Positions 22,528 to 33,932 of a stretch of DNA of 64,000 nt are shown here, piece after piece; position 1 is the stretch's first letter; every line of letters begins with the position of its first letter. The position numbers and the translations under genes are program-made. The stretch is taken from assembly GCF_958979055.1 (NCBI RefSeq), contig NC_084893.1, forward strand, positions 7,195,071-7,259,070. Direction: 5' to 3'. The stretch comes from Alnus glutinosa. Taxonomy: Eukaryota > Streptophyta > Magnoliopsida > Fagales > Betulaceae. The notes below the pieces were generated by a model, which saw only the letters and a list, made by a program, of their open reading frames with translations, was not told where the DNA came from and made no database searches.

Positions 22528-22987
22528 TACTAAAATCCTTTTAGATACCATGCACTTGAATCTTGATCATCCAAGAATTGTGTACAGTAACAAGAGGAAA
22601 GCATTGGAAGTAGAATAAAGATGAATATTACCTTGACACCCAGCGTCAGAAATGGCTGCCTCATGGTGCGTGAAAAGGTTGTACTGACCGACGTTCCATC
22701 TAATGTAATCCTTAAACCGGCACCAAGTGAAACAGCCGCTTTCATTGGATCGATTTCAGCGAAGTCAAGCTCCCTTCATGTTTTCTTTCTCAGAGTTCTT
22801 GAGTGAGTATCTTCTAGTTGAGCACTATTTGTAATATGATCTTTGAATGCATATAATTCAGTTTCAGTATCCCCTCGTCGGTTTTCCTTTCAGTGGCTAT
22901 TTAGTCCAGGAACTAGGAAATTGGAAGCAAAAACATTGAAAGTTGTACCGTCTGTATTAAAGGACATCCTTCTGTTAATGACAACTT

Positions 22988-23838
22988 GTTTTTTTTTTTT
23001 TTTGGATGAATGAGGATTTCATTAAACCAACCAAGAATACACTTTCCTCTAGCAAATTAGCTAGAAACTCCAGGAAGCACCGACAACCTCCTGAACAAAC
23101 AACTATACTGTATACAGCTATACAACCACCTATAAATCAACACCTAAAACAGAATAGATACACTCATACACCCAAAATCCTAACAACTGTAGAATACAGT
23201 ATCCACAAAACAACCCCAAAAATCAGTACAAACAGAACACACTTAAGATCCTTAACAAGACATCCTGCAACAACTCCAATTAGTACAGCATACTACTCCT
23301 CAGTTTGCTACTGCAGAAATAAAACAGAAGTCTGTTACTGTATAAACATTTGCTACTGCAGAAATAGGCAATACATCTGCAACTGCAAAAACACCCCAAA
23401 CCAGAACAGAAATCTGCATCAACCTCCAAGCAATCTATCCGACAAGCCCCAACTATTACATAGCTCCTCATTTTCTCTACTTCATAGAAATTTTCTACTG
23501 GACATGATCCTCATTCGAACTTCTCAACTGGTTTTCTAAATTAACCTCTACTCAGTTTGCAAATGATTTCCATGCATAATGTTATTTCTCTCCTTCCACA
23601 AACTGTAAACAGAGGCACTCAAGCACAATCTGAACAGGACAGCTCTCAAATCCCTTCCTTTCCAATCTTTCACCCCTCTATCAACAATAACTTCCCACTA
23701 AATTGGAGGATCAACAATTAAATATTTCACATCATTTTCCAACCAGATTCTTTTAGAGAAACCACACTCAAAAAATAGGCGATTCCTTCCTTCAATACAA
23801 CTTCTACAAAAACTCAAAGCATTCTAAATTAGAGAATT
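22988..23838 (-). mobile_element. 5'-truncated LINE in intron 1 of psiB2
   Basis: Nearly identical to 11576-12425, same orientation, same intron. Its minus strand carries the zf-RVT-type segment LFFECGFSKRIWL. Presence in both psiB copies dates it before the tandem duplication. Confidence 0.8.
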
Positions 23839-24425
23839 TCGATTTTTTTTTTTTTTACTTATGTAGTTTGTTTATTTGTATCACCTTTTGATCCGATGTA
23901 GTGTGACAACTACAGATGATATAGGTTAACCTGTCTCTTCAGATACAAAATCTGGTGGATGATCCCAACTTTTGGAATGTCAAGCTGCGATGTTGAAATA
24001 GAAACTCAGTTCCTTCTATTGGAAGCAAGAAATGAGACTAGCATCCATGATGAAGCTTATGAGCTAACAGCTATGAATAACTTCTGTATTTTGTTTTTAC
24101 GTATGTTGGATGGACAATTTTCGGGCTACTTTGCAAGGGACAAGTACAAAAGAGCTCGAGCTTTAGGTTGAAAGCGGTTGGTTTGGAATTTTTTTTTTTT
24201 AAAGGAACTCTTTCATTATTTTTTATAGTTTTTTTTGTTTCCCATCTTGAATAGCACATGATTTTATTGCTAATACTTTGTTTGATTTTTCATTTTCGTG
24301 ACTGTTCGTACCTTAGGTGATCCTGATGTTCAAACCTCCCAAGTAATAGAAGCAATTTTTGTAAATTCCGGAGACAACCCTTTTACGCTAATCAAGGATT
24401 CTATAAAGTATGGTTAGATTACTAT

Positions 24426-24687
24426 GGGCTTGTTTGATAAGTGATTGGGTTGTGGAATATTTATGTGTTGTGTAATAAAAAGTGATTGATGTGATATAAA
24501 ATTTAGGAATGTTTTATAGAAAAGTGAAATTTTTTGTTTTGTAGTGAATTTTTTTATTTGAATAACAATAAAAAATGATTGATGTGATATAAAAAGTGTA
24601 AAAACGTTATAATGTTTTTGATTTGATATTTTTGAAAGAAGTGAAAAAAAATAAGGGGGGAATGACAATGGGTTGCCAAACTAGCCC
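24426..24687. mobile_element. 262-bp MITE-like insertion in intron 3 of psiB2
   Basis: The ends GGGCTTGTTTGATAAG and (inward from the right) GGGCTAGTTTGGCAACC form imperfect inverted repeats. psiB1 has the uninterrupted intron TTACTATGTATTTTC. A TAT repeated at the junctions suggests a short 3-bp duplication, with one extra base. Internally GTGATTGATGTGATATAAA occurs twice. Confidence 0.7.
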
Positions 24688-24811
24688 ATATGTATTTTCT
24701 GTTAGTTTCAAGTGGCATGTGGTGATTCTTTATGCTTTCAAGTAAACTAGGCACTAACACTAATTGTGGTTTCAATTGTTAGCTCCCTCCACATTTGGAC
24801 TGGTTTGGATG

Positions 24812-25164
24812 TATTAGAGGATTAACCTCTGCAGCAAGTCATCCAAGAGCTGCAAGCCATATCTGCAGGAAGTCATCCACAGTAAGTCAAGCATCTCTGC
24901 AGCAAGCCCACTCCTCTGCAGCAGCAAGTCATCCACGCCAGTCTCAAGACCACTCCTCAAATCTTCCACCCATACCTTTTTGTATTTCTCATTTAGTTTT
25001 TCCCTTTATCCTCTGGTTCTTAACCCTTTCTCAAGTTTATATATTAGACTATTCTGTAATCAGAACATGAAGTATAATCAGCAACAATGTAGTCCTTAAA
25101 GTTATCTGTGTTATTCCCTTCTTCCTCTTCCTTCTCTGTTTTGCCTTCTCTTTATTTTCTAATA
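24812..25164 (+). mobile_element. 353-bp solo LTR in exon 5 of psiB2
   Basis: The segment starts TATTAGAGGATTAACC and ends TTTTCTAATA. It is flanked by perfect GGATG duplications (24807-24811 and 25165-25169). psiB1 has the empty site TTTGGATGGAACACC. The ends look like TGTTAG...CTAACA with both terminal dinucleotides decayed to TA. A/T-rich text with TATATTAGACTATTCTGTAATC is typical of a copia-type LTR. No internal domain is present. Confidence 0.8.
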
Positions 25165-27217
25165 GGATGGAACACCTCGGATGCATTTTATAGTAATGTC
25201 AGTGCACAAGGAATTGAAGAGGGTCTGAAAAGGTACAATGGAAATAAAGGAGGTGCATTGGTCTAACTTGAACCATCTAGGCAAATTTACACATCGATAT
25301 CTTTTCCCATTTTTATGCACTTTTCCAGAAAGAGGCTGCCTACCAAAGTGTGTGTTCATTGATGATTGACGGCAGAACACATCATTTGAAGATGATGAAC
25401 CATTTAATGAAAACAACAAAGTGAGACTTGTTTTTCATAAAACAATTCCTCTTTGATGATATCTTGTGAGCTTTCGCATCACATTGCATTTCAGTAATCA
25501 TTCTACTTTATCCAAACTTGTAGGTTCATGCTCAGATTAGTAAATTTCGAAGAGAATGCCAAGTTCAAGGGAGAAAATTCATGCCTTAATCTCCGTCAAT
25601 TTGTCAAATCCATCAAAGAGAGATATGGGATAAAGTATAGTTCCTAATTTTAAGCATTTGAATTGAGTATTTCATGATCTCTATGTATGCAGGAATTTAC
25701 TAAAGAGAATTAGTAACTATGCATATTGGTATATATATGGCACGCTTTAACTGGTTATTGGGGAGGGTTATTTCCAACATCAAATGCATTGCAAAAATAC
25801 AACCCCAGGATTGGATATCCTGTTCAGTCACCTGCTAACCTAAGCCATATTATTTGTATTACCATAGACCGGAAGGAGAGAAGTGGAATTGAATTCATTC
25901 TTCCCTCAAAGATTTACGAATTTTACAATGATCTGCATGGCTGCCTAGCGAGCTATGGTCTTGATGGAGTCAAGGTGGATGTTCAGAATATAGTGGAAAC
26001 CCTTGGTGCTGGTTATGGGGGACATGTGTCATTGATGATTTTTGAATGATCAGCAAGGTTGTGATTTTTCAACTCAAAGAGGAATGCATCTGCTAGAGTA
26101 TCTGAGGATTTCATGCCAGCATTTCAGACCCTACATATTGCTGCAGTAGCACTTAACAGTCTTCTTTTTGGGGACAGAGTTGTACCAGATTGGGTCATTT
26201 TAGGGTGACCATTACCCAATCGAGTTCCACGGCTCAGCAAGAGCATTAAGTGGATGTGCAATATATGTAGGGTCAGCCAAGAAAGCTACAAATTATGCTC
26301 TTCTCTTTTAGAAGATAGTTGCCATTAAGAATATCTGTTGGTTTATGAGTTTCTTTACTTGTGGCATATACAGTGACAAGCCAGGCAGTCACAATTTTTA
26401 TATCATCAGAAAGCTTGTTCTGCCTGATGGCTCTATCCTTAGAGCTAGATATGCAGGCCGGCCTACTCGTGACTGTTTATTCGACGACCCAGTCATGGAT
26501 GGGAAGAGGTGAGATGGTCACTCCTAAACAAAAGAATTTTGGTTTGAACTCTTTGAGGATAAATAGTTAACACTCCCGTTGCTATTACTGTCCACATTGG
26601 CTAATTGCAATCTACTCAAGATTCGGAATTTGAATAAGTTATCGGGAGTTATTGGTGTTTTCAATTGCCAAAGATCAGGAAAGTGGCCACCTGTAGCAGG
26701 CTCTCAATACGTACAACGACCCCCAGGATCTCCACCTTCACTTGCAGGGCGTGTCAGCCCCCTGGATGTTGAATTTCTAGAGGAGGCTGCATGTGAAAGT
26801 TTGAGTGGCGACTGTGCAGTATATGCATTCAATTCCGGTTAAGTCCTATACCTTTTAGAGCCACCTTGTTTGAATGTTATGTCTGTACACAATACATTTA
26901 GCTCAAGCATAACCTTAAAATCTATATATATCATGCTGCAGGATCTCTTTCTACAATGCCAAAGAACGGAAGCTTTGAAGTTTCCTTGGGAGTTCTGAAG
27001 TGTGAAATCTTCACTATCTCTCCTATTAGGGTGAGTTAAACTTGGTTAGCCACTTTCTTTTTTGTTTGGGTTTATGTTTCCGGCCTTTTACATAGACTAA
27101 AAGAGTGCTAACTCAACAGGTCTTTGGTCAAGATATTCAATTTGCTCCTATTGGATTGCTTGATATGTACGACTCTGGAGGAGCCATTGAAGCTTTAGAC
27201 TGTAATGCTGGTGATTC

Positions 27218-27220
<3 letters not shown>

Positions 27221-27254
<34 letters not shown>
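27221..27254. repeat. (AT)n microsatellite at the end of psiB2
   Basis: About 17 AT units abut the last recognisable codons of exon 14 (AGDSA). The 3' end of the pseudogene is missing beyond it, so the break probably occurred in or next to this tract. Confidence 0.9.
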
Positions 27255-27258
<4 letters not shown>

Positions 27259-27877
27259 ATGTGAATGTGGCAGGGTTGATTGCCCTTCACAATTGGATTT
27301 GCTTGCTCACTTTTTGAGTGCCAAGAATTGGAAATTTTTATAAAAACTCGTATAAAAGTGGGTGCATCCTTGTTATTAGGCGACCAAATAAGTAGAAATT
27401 TGGACAGTTTAAGATTGGGGTGTTACGGGACTTATCTTTCTTGGTTAAATGGGTCTCACATCTTAGATTATCTGAGATAGGTGAATTCCGCAGCATCTCT
27501 TTCCAAATTTTTGTGTTATTTTGGTAGCTTAATAACAAAAGGTCTTGATCCGCAAGTAATGCCACCCAAAGGAGGGAAAAATAGTAGAAGAAAGAAAAAA
27601 ATTAATAGAAGAAAGAAAAAGGGAAAGAAAATAAAATAATTATTAATTTTACGATGGTTTTGGTGTTGTCCTTATGTCTAAAGAGGTATGCTATTTTTCT
27701 ATCTCCCATCTAGCTCTTTTTCAAATTCATCATTTGATTTGTACAACCAATATGATCGATCTCTTTTTCAAATTTATTATTGCATCTATAGGACTCACAT
27801 ATAGGTCATACAAATCCAATGCTGAATTTTTAAAAAATATGGAGGAAAATGAAAGATTAAGAATAGCATTTTCTTGC
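27255..27877. other. Spacer, no gene recognised
   Basis: Moderately AT-rich, with purine-rich GAAAGAAAAA runs around 27590-27640. No coding frame with family resemblance was found on either strand. Confidence 0.5.
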
Positions 27878-28481
27878 GGAAAAAATTGCACCATTAGTCC
27901 ATGTGGTTGGCCTAAATTACAAATCGCTCCATTTGGTATCAAAATTAATTCAAATATCCTTATGGTTGGCTTAATTTACAAATCCCTCCTTAAATTCAAA
28001 TTCCGTTAAAAATTTTACAGATTCCCTTAGGCGTCATGTTAGCGCCAATATAATGGTGACACGTGTCAATCATAATAAAAAAAATATAAATATATAAAAA
28101 AATATAAATAAATAATACTTAAAAAATTATTTTAAAAAAAAAAATCTATTTTTAATTTTCTTTTTTTTTTTAAAAAAAAAAAAAGTAATAATAAGTTTTA
28201 TTTATATTTATTTTTAATATATTCATTTTTTTTTTATTATGATCGGCATGAGTCGTCGTCTTATTGGAGCTGAGCTGGCGCCTAACAGAATTTGTCAAAA
28301 TTTATAACGGAATTTGACTCCAGGAAATAATTTGTAAATTAAACCAACCACAAGGATCTCTGAATTAATTTTGATACTAGATGGAAGAATTTGTAATTTA
28401 GGTCAACTACAAAGATCAATAGTAGATGGAAAAATTTGTAATTTAGGTCAACCACAAAGATCAATAGTACAATTTTCCCTT
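27878..28481. mobile_element. Foldback (long inverted repeat) element upstream of the RNP gene
   Basis: The left arm (about 27878-28055: TTGCACCATTAGTCCATGTG, GGTTGGCCTAAATTACAAAT) pairs with the right arm (about 28270-28481: TTTGTAATTTAGGTCAACCA, GTACAATTTTCC). An AT-rich core lies between them. The right arm contains a direct 45-bp duplication (28379-28423 and 28424-28468). Arm structure is similar to the element at 46170-46833, although sequence identity is low. Target-site duplication is not resolved. Confidence 0.7.
28379..28468. repeat. 45-bp direct duplication in a foldback arm
   Basis: Two adjacent copies starting AGATGGAAGAATTTGTAATT and AGATGGAAAAATTTGTAATT, differing at about two positions. 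Confidence 0.9.
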
Positions 28482-28763
28482 TCTTGGAACGAAACCATCC
28501 ATTCATGCCAAACAACACATCTTTCTTAATGGGCCTCCATAAAATTATCTCAAAGGCCATAATTGTCCGGCCCCTTTGGACCCTCCACATCGGCCCATCC
28601 TACCCAAAAAAAGAAAAAAGAAAAAAACAATAATCTACAAGTTTGTATTTGTAGGACACTACCTCTCCTTTTTCTTTTTCCCAATAAACCCTTCTCTCCT
28701 CCACCCCTTATCCTCAGTTCCTCACCCTTCCTCTAAAACCTCTCTCTCTCTCTCTCCCCGGAA

Positions 28764-30181
28764 ATGGCTTCTGCAACCACGCCAGTCTTCAAGTCCTTGT
28801 CAATGGCAGACTCATCATGCTTACTCACTATGCCGCCACTCTTCGCTACCAGCACGAAAAACCCATATCCAATTCTCTCTATCCCATCCATACCCTTCAA
28901 ACTCCACCTCTCGTGCTCTCACTCTTCACTCTTTTCCCCACCTCTCTCCCTGAGAAACAAAACCCACTCTTCCTCCATAGCCACCTTTGCAGCCCAGACC
29001 TCAGGCTGGGCTCAACAAGAAGAAGACATCAACACCATCACCATTGACCAGCAAGAACAAGAAGCAGAACCCATCTGGGGAAACGAAGGGGTCGATGGGA
29101 CCGAGGCACGTGTTTCGGATTGGGAAGCTGATGGCGAGGATTCTTTTAAGGAAGGCGTTGAAGCAGAGGGAGAGAGTGGTGAAGATGGGGTCTTCAAGGA
29201 AGGAGAAGAAGAGGAAGAGCAGTTTGTGGAACCGCCAGAAGAGGCTAAGCTTTTTGTTGGGAATTTGCCTTATGATGTTGATAGTCAGAAATTGGCTTTG
29301 CTTTTCGAGCAGGCCGGGACGGTGGAGATCGCTGAGGTGATGGTTTATGGCTTTTAATTCTTGCAAAGTTGTGTTTTTAAGGAGTTTTAGGAGGTTATGA
29401 TATGTGGGTGTGATTTTGATTAGTTTTTGTGGTTGTAGGTTATTTTCAATAGGGATACTGATCAGAGTCGTGGGTTCGGGTTCGTAACGATGAGTACTGT
29501 TGAGGAAGCTGAGAAGGCGGTAGAGACGCTCAACCGCTATGTAAGTTGCTTCTACTTGTGTTCTTATTTTTTAGACTATTTTTATGCAGCTGTTTTTCAG
29601 TGATCTCTTAGTAATTTGTCAGTGTCTACATATTGCAGCATGTCTATACCCAAAATTGGATTAGAGTTGAAACAATTAAGAGGGGAAATGAACAAATAAA
29701 CGATGAGAAACAACTGAAGAAATTAAGGAAAGAAAATCTAAAAATTATTTACAAGGTTGTCAACCATAGAGGGAAGGTAGTCATAATATAGCAATGACGA
29801 GGAGGATGAGAGACTTTGATCATTCGAGGGTGGTAGCGCCAAGTAGCCCAAACTAGCCAAAATTATCTCTCATTGACGGAAACAGTTGGATTGAACTCCT
29901 ATTGAAATCCATGAGCCTTCACTTCTTTTACTTAAAATTGGAGAGAGAGGGAGGAAGGGTGATGGTATCTTTGATGGTTCTTTGTCACAAGTTGACAAAG
30001 TTCCTAGCGATGAAGAGAATATGTGCATATGCAGCCAAATTTCAGCAACCAGTATAGGAAATTTTTGAGTGGCTTTGCCTGGGTATCACAGTCTGGATGT
30101 TTACAGGCGGTATGAGTGTTATGATGTTAATTGGTGATTTGCTGATAGCAATAAAGTAGAAGCAAAGATTGGTGTTTATGG

Positions 30182-30233
<52 letters not shown>

Positions 30234-33064
30234 AGTAAATATGTTTATGGTGATTAGAAGCAAGTTTAAACAGATCCTACAGTTGAACTACTCTTTTGTG
30301 AGGCTCTTTTTAGTGTTAGGCCTTAGGTGGACTTGGGTAACACCATCTCATAATTTAGAAAGGGATTGGTTTATCTGGTCATGGACTTGTTTGGAGGAAC
30401 AAAACCTAAGGGGTCTACTTTAATCCTTTCCTGTGGCTTGTTTGACCTAATAATGTTTGAACGATCTTTTTCTTTAATTTTATTTATATATTTAGACATT
30501 TTTCTAAACTTGCCATAATCTTAATGAGCGTGCAAGTTGAAGGTGCAAAGTTGTCCTTAACAATGCCGATAACACGTACATCAGACACTCTATTTGGCAC
30601 AGTGAATGGCATGCCAGAAGGATTTCACTTACTCTTGTGGTAGTGGACTGGATATGTCTTTTGTGTGCATCTTGTGCAGTGGTGGAACCAAGAAATTGTT
30701 GCGAAGAGGAGGGAAGAGACTTGGAAGACAATGTGAAAGTTGTAGAGAATAAGGAAAGCAGGGAGTTGTGGTGAAGGATGGAGGAAAGTCGCATGTTTTT
30801 GGATTTGGAATTTTAGTTCATAAAAGCTTTTAGGGATTATTTCTTCTTTTTTCCAAAAAAGTTTAAATATTTTATTTCATACTTTTTAGGGAAGAACTTT
30901 TAGACTTTACCCAAATATCCCAAATATATTTTTACGCAAATTTTATAGAAAGGTTAAAGGTTTCCTTTTTTGCAAATTTTGAAGAGATTATTGAAGGGTT
31001 TTTTAGATTTTTAGGAGGGACGAAAGAGTTTTTCTTAAATTTTTTGGAAAGTCAAATAGGGGTTTTTTTGTATCTGTAGAGAAGGGCAAGGGGTGTTTTT
31101 CAAATTTTTGGGAGGTTCATGGCATGTCAAGGGGTTCTTTTTCAAATTTTTGAAGAGATTAAAGAAGTTTTTTAGGTTTCTAGTGAGTGTGGAAATTTTC
31201 TTAATTTTGGAAGATTTTGGGGGGTCATGTTCATATTTTTACGGAGTGACGGGTTTTCAAATTTTTGGGAGGGTCACCTCCACTGATCTTGTGGTAAAGT
31301 TTGTTGTTTCCTTTTATTTTGGTGTGGTGTGCTAATCTGTTGGCACTACCATTAGCTCTATTGTGACTATTTATACATACCGCTCAAGTGTTTGTTAGGA
31401 TCCCAAATTTCTTCTCGTTGTTTTTCCTAGTGCTCGTCTCTTTGTTGTTCTTTTTCAGTTCTCAAAGGTGTGACAATTTCAGGGGGAAGAAATTGTGGCC
31501 ATTTAAGTTGTAATCTCTCTAGCAAAATTATTATCTATCACATGGTGGAGTCCTATTTGCTTAGCTGGAATTTTCCTTCTTTAAAAAGTTTATTGCAAAT
31601 GCCAGGTTATGCTTGCTTTTTAATAAATTCAATTTCTTTTGCTTAATTTTTAAATTCTAATCTGTGAGTAACCAAATGCATTTATGGAACAAATTTCTTC
31701 CAGTACTGGAATCGACTGTGCAGTGTCAAAAAGGATTTGCATATTATTTACTAGAACCTGCTTTCTTTTTTAGATACACATTTTGGTGATGTGGAACCCT
31801 GCAACTGCATTCCTATACATTTGAAGTCACATCCCTCTAAAGAGGGGATTTCTTCACGCTTCACCCTTTAGGAGGGGACCGCCAATCTTTCCATCTCATA
31901 GGAAAATTATACAGACCCTTGAAGCATGCAAAACCTCATACCAGTAGTCACTGCATTTGCTTTATCAATCATAAAGAGGAAAACTAGATAGCTGTTGCTT
32001 GTGGCTTGCTCTTTTCTGTATATTGTACTTCCATTTTTTGATGGGATCCCTCTTGCACTCTTTTTCAATTAATCTTTTAATCTACGAAGTTAAAATAAAA
32101 TAAAATAAGCCTTCTTTTTGAACACCTTACAGGAGATTCTCTGAGTGATGTGAATCTATACAAGTACACTGCACACTGCACACTGCACACTGCACACTGC
32201 ATTTCCCCAAATTTTTACTGTTCTTCGATCACATATACACAAAAGCCACATGCTTTTTTCCCGTTTACATTCCTTAATGTCTGTGCTGAGCTGTCTCAGA
32301 TCTTGTCTTTCTGTTTTTTTTTTTTTTTTCAATCTTTTTTATTAGGATGTAAATGGGAGGTTGTTGACTGTTAACAAGGCTGCTCCAAGAGGAACTCAAC
32401 CAGAACGCTCCCCTCGCACATTTGAACCTGCCTTCAGAATTTATGCTGGTAACCTGCCATGGGATGTGGATAATGAGCGCCTGGAGCAGGTTTTCAGCGA
32501 GCATGGTAAGGTGTTGGAAGCTCGGGTGGTTTATGACAGAGAAACTGGCCGTTCTCGTGGTTTTGGCTTTGTAAAAATGTCGAGCGAGACTGAAATGAAT
32601 GATGCCATTGCTGCCCTTGATGGACAGGTATACACCTTTTTCCCTTCTTTGATAACAGTAAGCTGTTTCATCCAATATTGGGCTCTAAATGCAGAACTTC
32701 ATCTCATTAAGTTGTCATACGCTGTAAGCTTCATCTGATATAGCCTTACAGATTTTGGTTAATAAAAGACCAAAAGGAAATAGTTCATGAGAAGTGAGAA
32801 CTATTAAGGTGGCATATCTCGGAAAGAGAAATGTCACACGCACTTCCAAGTGGATGCTGTCAAGTGCACACTTCATGACATGACAGTAAAAATTATTATT
32901 GAAATTTCACTACCACGTCCACTTGAAAATGCACGTAGCATTTCTCATATCTGAACAAAAACATGTATGCCTGATCTCATTCGGGTTTCCTGGTGCTGCA
33001 GAGTTTGGACGGGAGGGCGCTACGAGTGAATGTTGCTGAAGAAAGACCAAGGCGTACATTCTGA
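28764..33064 (+). CDS. CP31: Chloroplast ribonucleoprotein, 31-kDa type (two RRMs)
   Basis: Four exons (28764-29336, 29439-29540, 32346-32627, 33002-33064) give 339 residues, close to the ~330 of CP31-class proteins. The first ~75 residues are Ser/Thr/Pro-rich with few acids, as in a plastid transit peptide. An acidic Glu-rich stretch follows (about 85-160), characteristic of cpRNPs. RRM1 (about 162-237) has RNP2 LFVGNLPY and RNP1 [11 protein letters not shown]2 (about 256-333) has IYAGNLPW and RGFGFVKM. Such proteins bind many plastid transcripts and support editing, processing and stability. All junctions are GT-AG and in phase 0. A CT-rich leader (28740-28757) precedes the ATG. Intron 2 is long (2.8 kb) and holds a tail-only retroposon insertion (30187-30242). 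A further in-frame ATG at 28803 exists, but the first ATG gives the fuller transit peptide. Confidence 0.93.
30187..30242 (-). mobile_element. Tail-only retroposon insertion with 13-bp TSD, intron 2 of the RNP gene
   Basis: A run of about 43 T followed by AATAAGTAAATAT is bracketed by perfect 13-bp copies of GTTTATGGTGATT (30174-30186 and 30243-30255). A long TSD plus a homopolymer is the mark of target-primed reverse transcription. The minus strand reads ATATTTACTTATT-poly(A), resembling the extreme 3' end of plant LINEs. Confidence 0.8.
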
Positions 33065-33528
33065 GTTGAGATAATGTGGATCTCAAGGCAAACTGGTGTT
33101 GGTTTCTTATTATTCTATAGTGAGGTTTTTCCTGTCAGCTAGTTTTAATTGAGAATGTAATGGTCTGATTTTTTATTTTTTTTTGGTTGCAGTTGGAAAT
33201 GATATAAAATTTACAATGAAGTCCAATTTTTTTTTGGCTAATTATAGTTGTTATTACTGCTCTAGGTCCAGAGCTCCCTTAGGTTATGTTTGGTTTGGTA
33301 TGGTGAGCGACTATTTATTAAGAAAAGGGAATAGGTTCTATTGAAAAATAAAAGAAAGTGGAATAAAATAACTTTAGAATAGCCATTCTAGTATGAGACA
33401 ATGACTATTCTTTAAATTGAAGAATATGTGCTCCTCCCAAATTGAGAGGACTCATAGGAATAACTATTCTTGAATTTAAGGAATAATCATTCTCTCTTTG
33501 GCCATGGGAATGACTTTTCCAAGTGTTT
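33065..33528. other. 3' flank of the RNP gene
   Basis: Contains the 3' untranslated region and AT-rich sequence with GGAATAACTATTC-type palindromic motifs (33360-33490) that may be another small MITE. No gene is seen. Confidence 0.45.
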
Positions 33529-33636
33529 GAGCATCTCCAGCAATAATAGCGAAAATACTTAATAAAAAAGTACAACTCTCTACTTTATTTATATATATAT
33601 ATATATATTCTCTCTAACAGATTTTCTATTCTACTC

Positions 33637-33906
33637 TATAGGATTTAGAGTATTTGTTGATAATCTGCTTACTGAATTGTATAGCAGTACCTTGATATAT
33701 ATATATAGTACTGAAATATCTAGATAATCTCTAGAAGTGATTTACATCAAAACAACTTCTATCTCACCTATCAACTGTATCTCTTAACATAGAGATCTAA
33801 TATAATTACAACTCAACAACTTAACATTTATCTAAAATAGGAAGACACTTAGTCTAACTCAACTACTTTAGCTTTATCACTAGAAGATAAGTCTTGTGAT
33901 CCAATG
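33637..33906 (-). repeat. LTR of the copia element (3' in element orientation)
   Basis: Plus-strand text begins TATAGGATTTAGAGTATTTG and ends GTGATCCAAT. It matches 38094-38359. The TG/CA ends have decayed, so the last base or two of the boundary is uncertain. Confidence 0.85.
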
Positions 33907-33932
33907 CGCCTCCTCAAACTCGACGTGGGAAG

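Larger units (their letters stand above)
16029..25265 (+). repeat. Segmental tandem duplication, unit 2 (A2 + psiB2)
   Basis: Collinear with 2029-13343. Private insertions here are the MITE at 16305-17169, the element at 24426-24687 and the solo LTR at 24812-25164. psiB2 continues beyond the homology to exon 14. This fits a tandem duplication whose right breakpoint lay in intron 5 of B. Confidence 0.9.
22621..27222 (+). pseudogene. GH36 galactosidase pseudogene psiB2 (exons 1-14, degraded)
   Basis: Exons found: 22621-22802, 23935-24176, 24317-24407, (exon 4 deleted), 24783-24811 continued at 25170-25232, 25329-25420, 25524-25634, about 25726-26040, about 26080-26270 (exons 9-10 fused and shortened), 26374-26508, 26611-26837, 26942-27030, 27121 to about 27220. 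Lesions are the exon 2 frameshift shared with psiB1, deletion of exon 4, an LTR in exon 5, TGA instead of the Trp codon in the DDGW motif, loss of the end of exon 8, a lost acceptor AG before exon 12 (GCAATCTACT), and truncation of exon 14 in an AT microsatellite. Preserved segments include [26 protein letters not shown] and FAPIGLLDMYDSGGA. It is not expected to give an enzyme. Confidence 0.92.

Noticed and set aside
27105-27317. 70-codon frame with an Ile-Tyr repeat
   Set aside because: It is the truncated last exon of psiB2 running into an AT microsatellite, not a new gene.
30241-30794. Open frames within intron 2 of the RNP gene (both strands)
   Set aside because: Short, without family resemblance. 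The RRM1 and RRM2 exons on both sides splice in phase across them.
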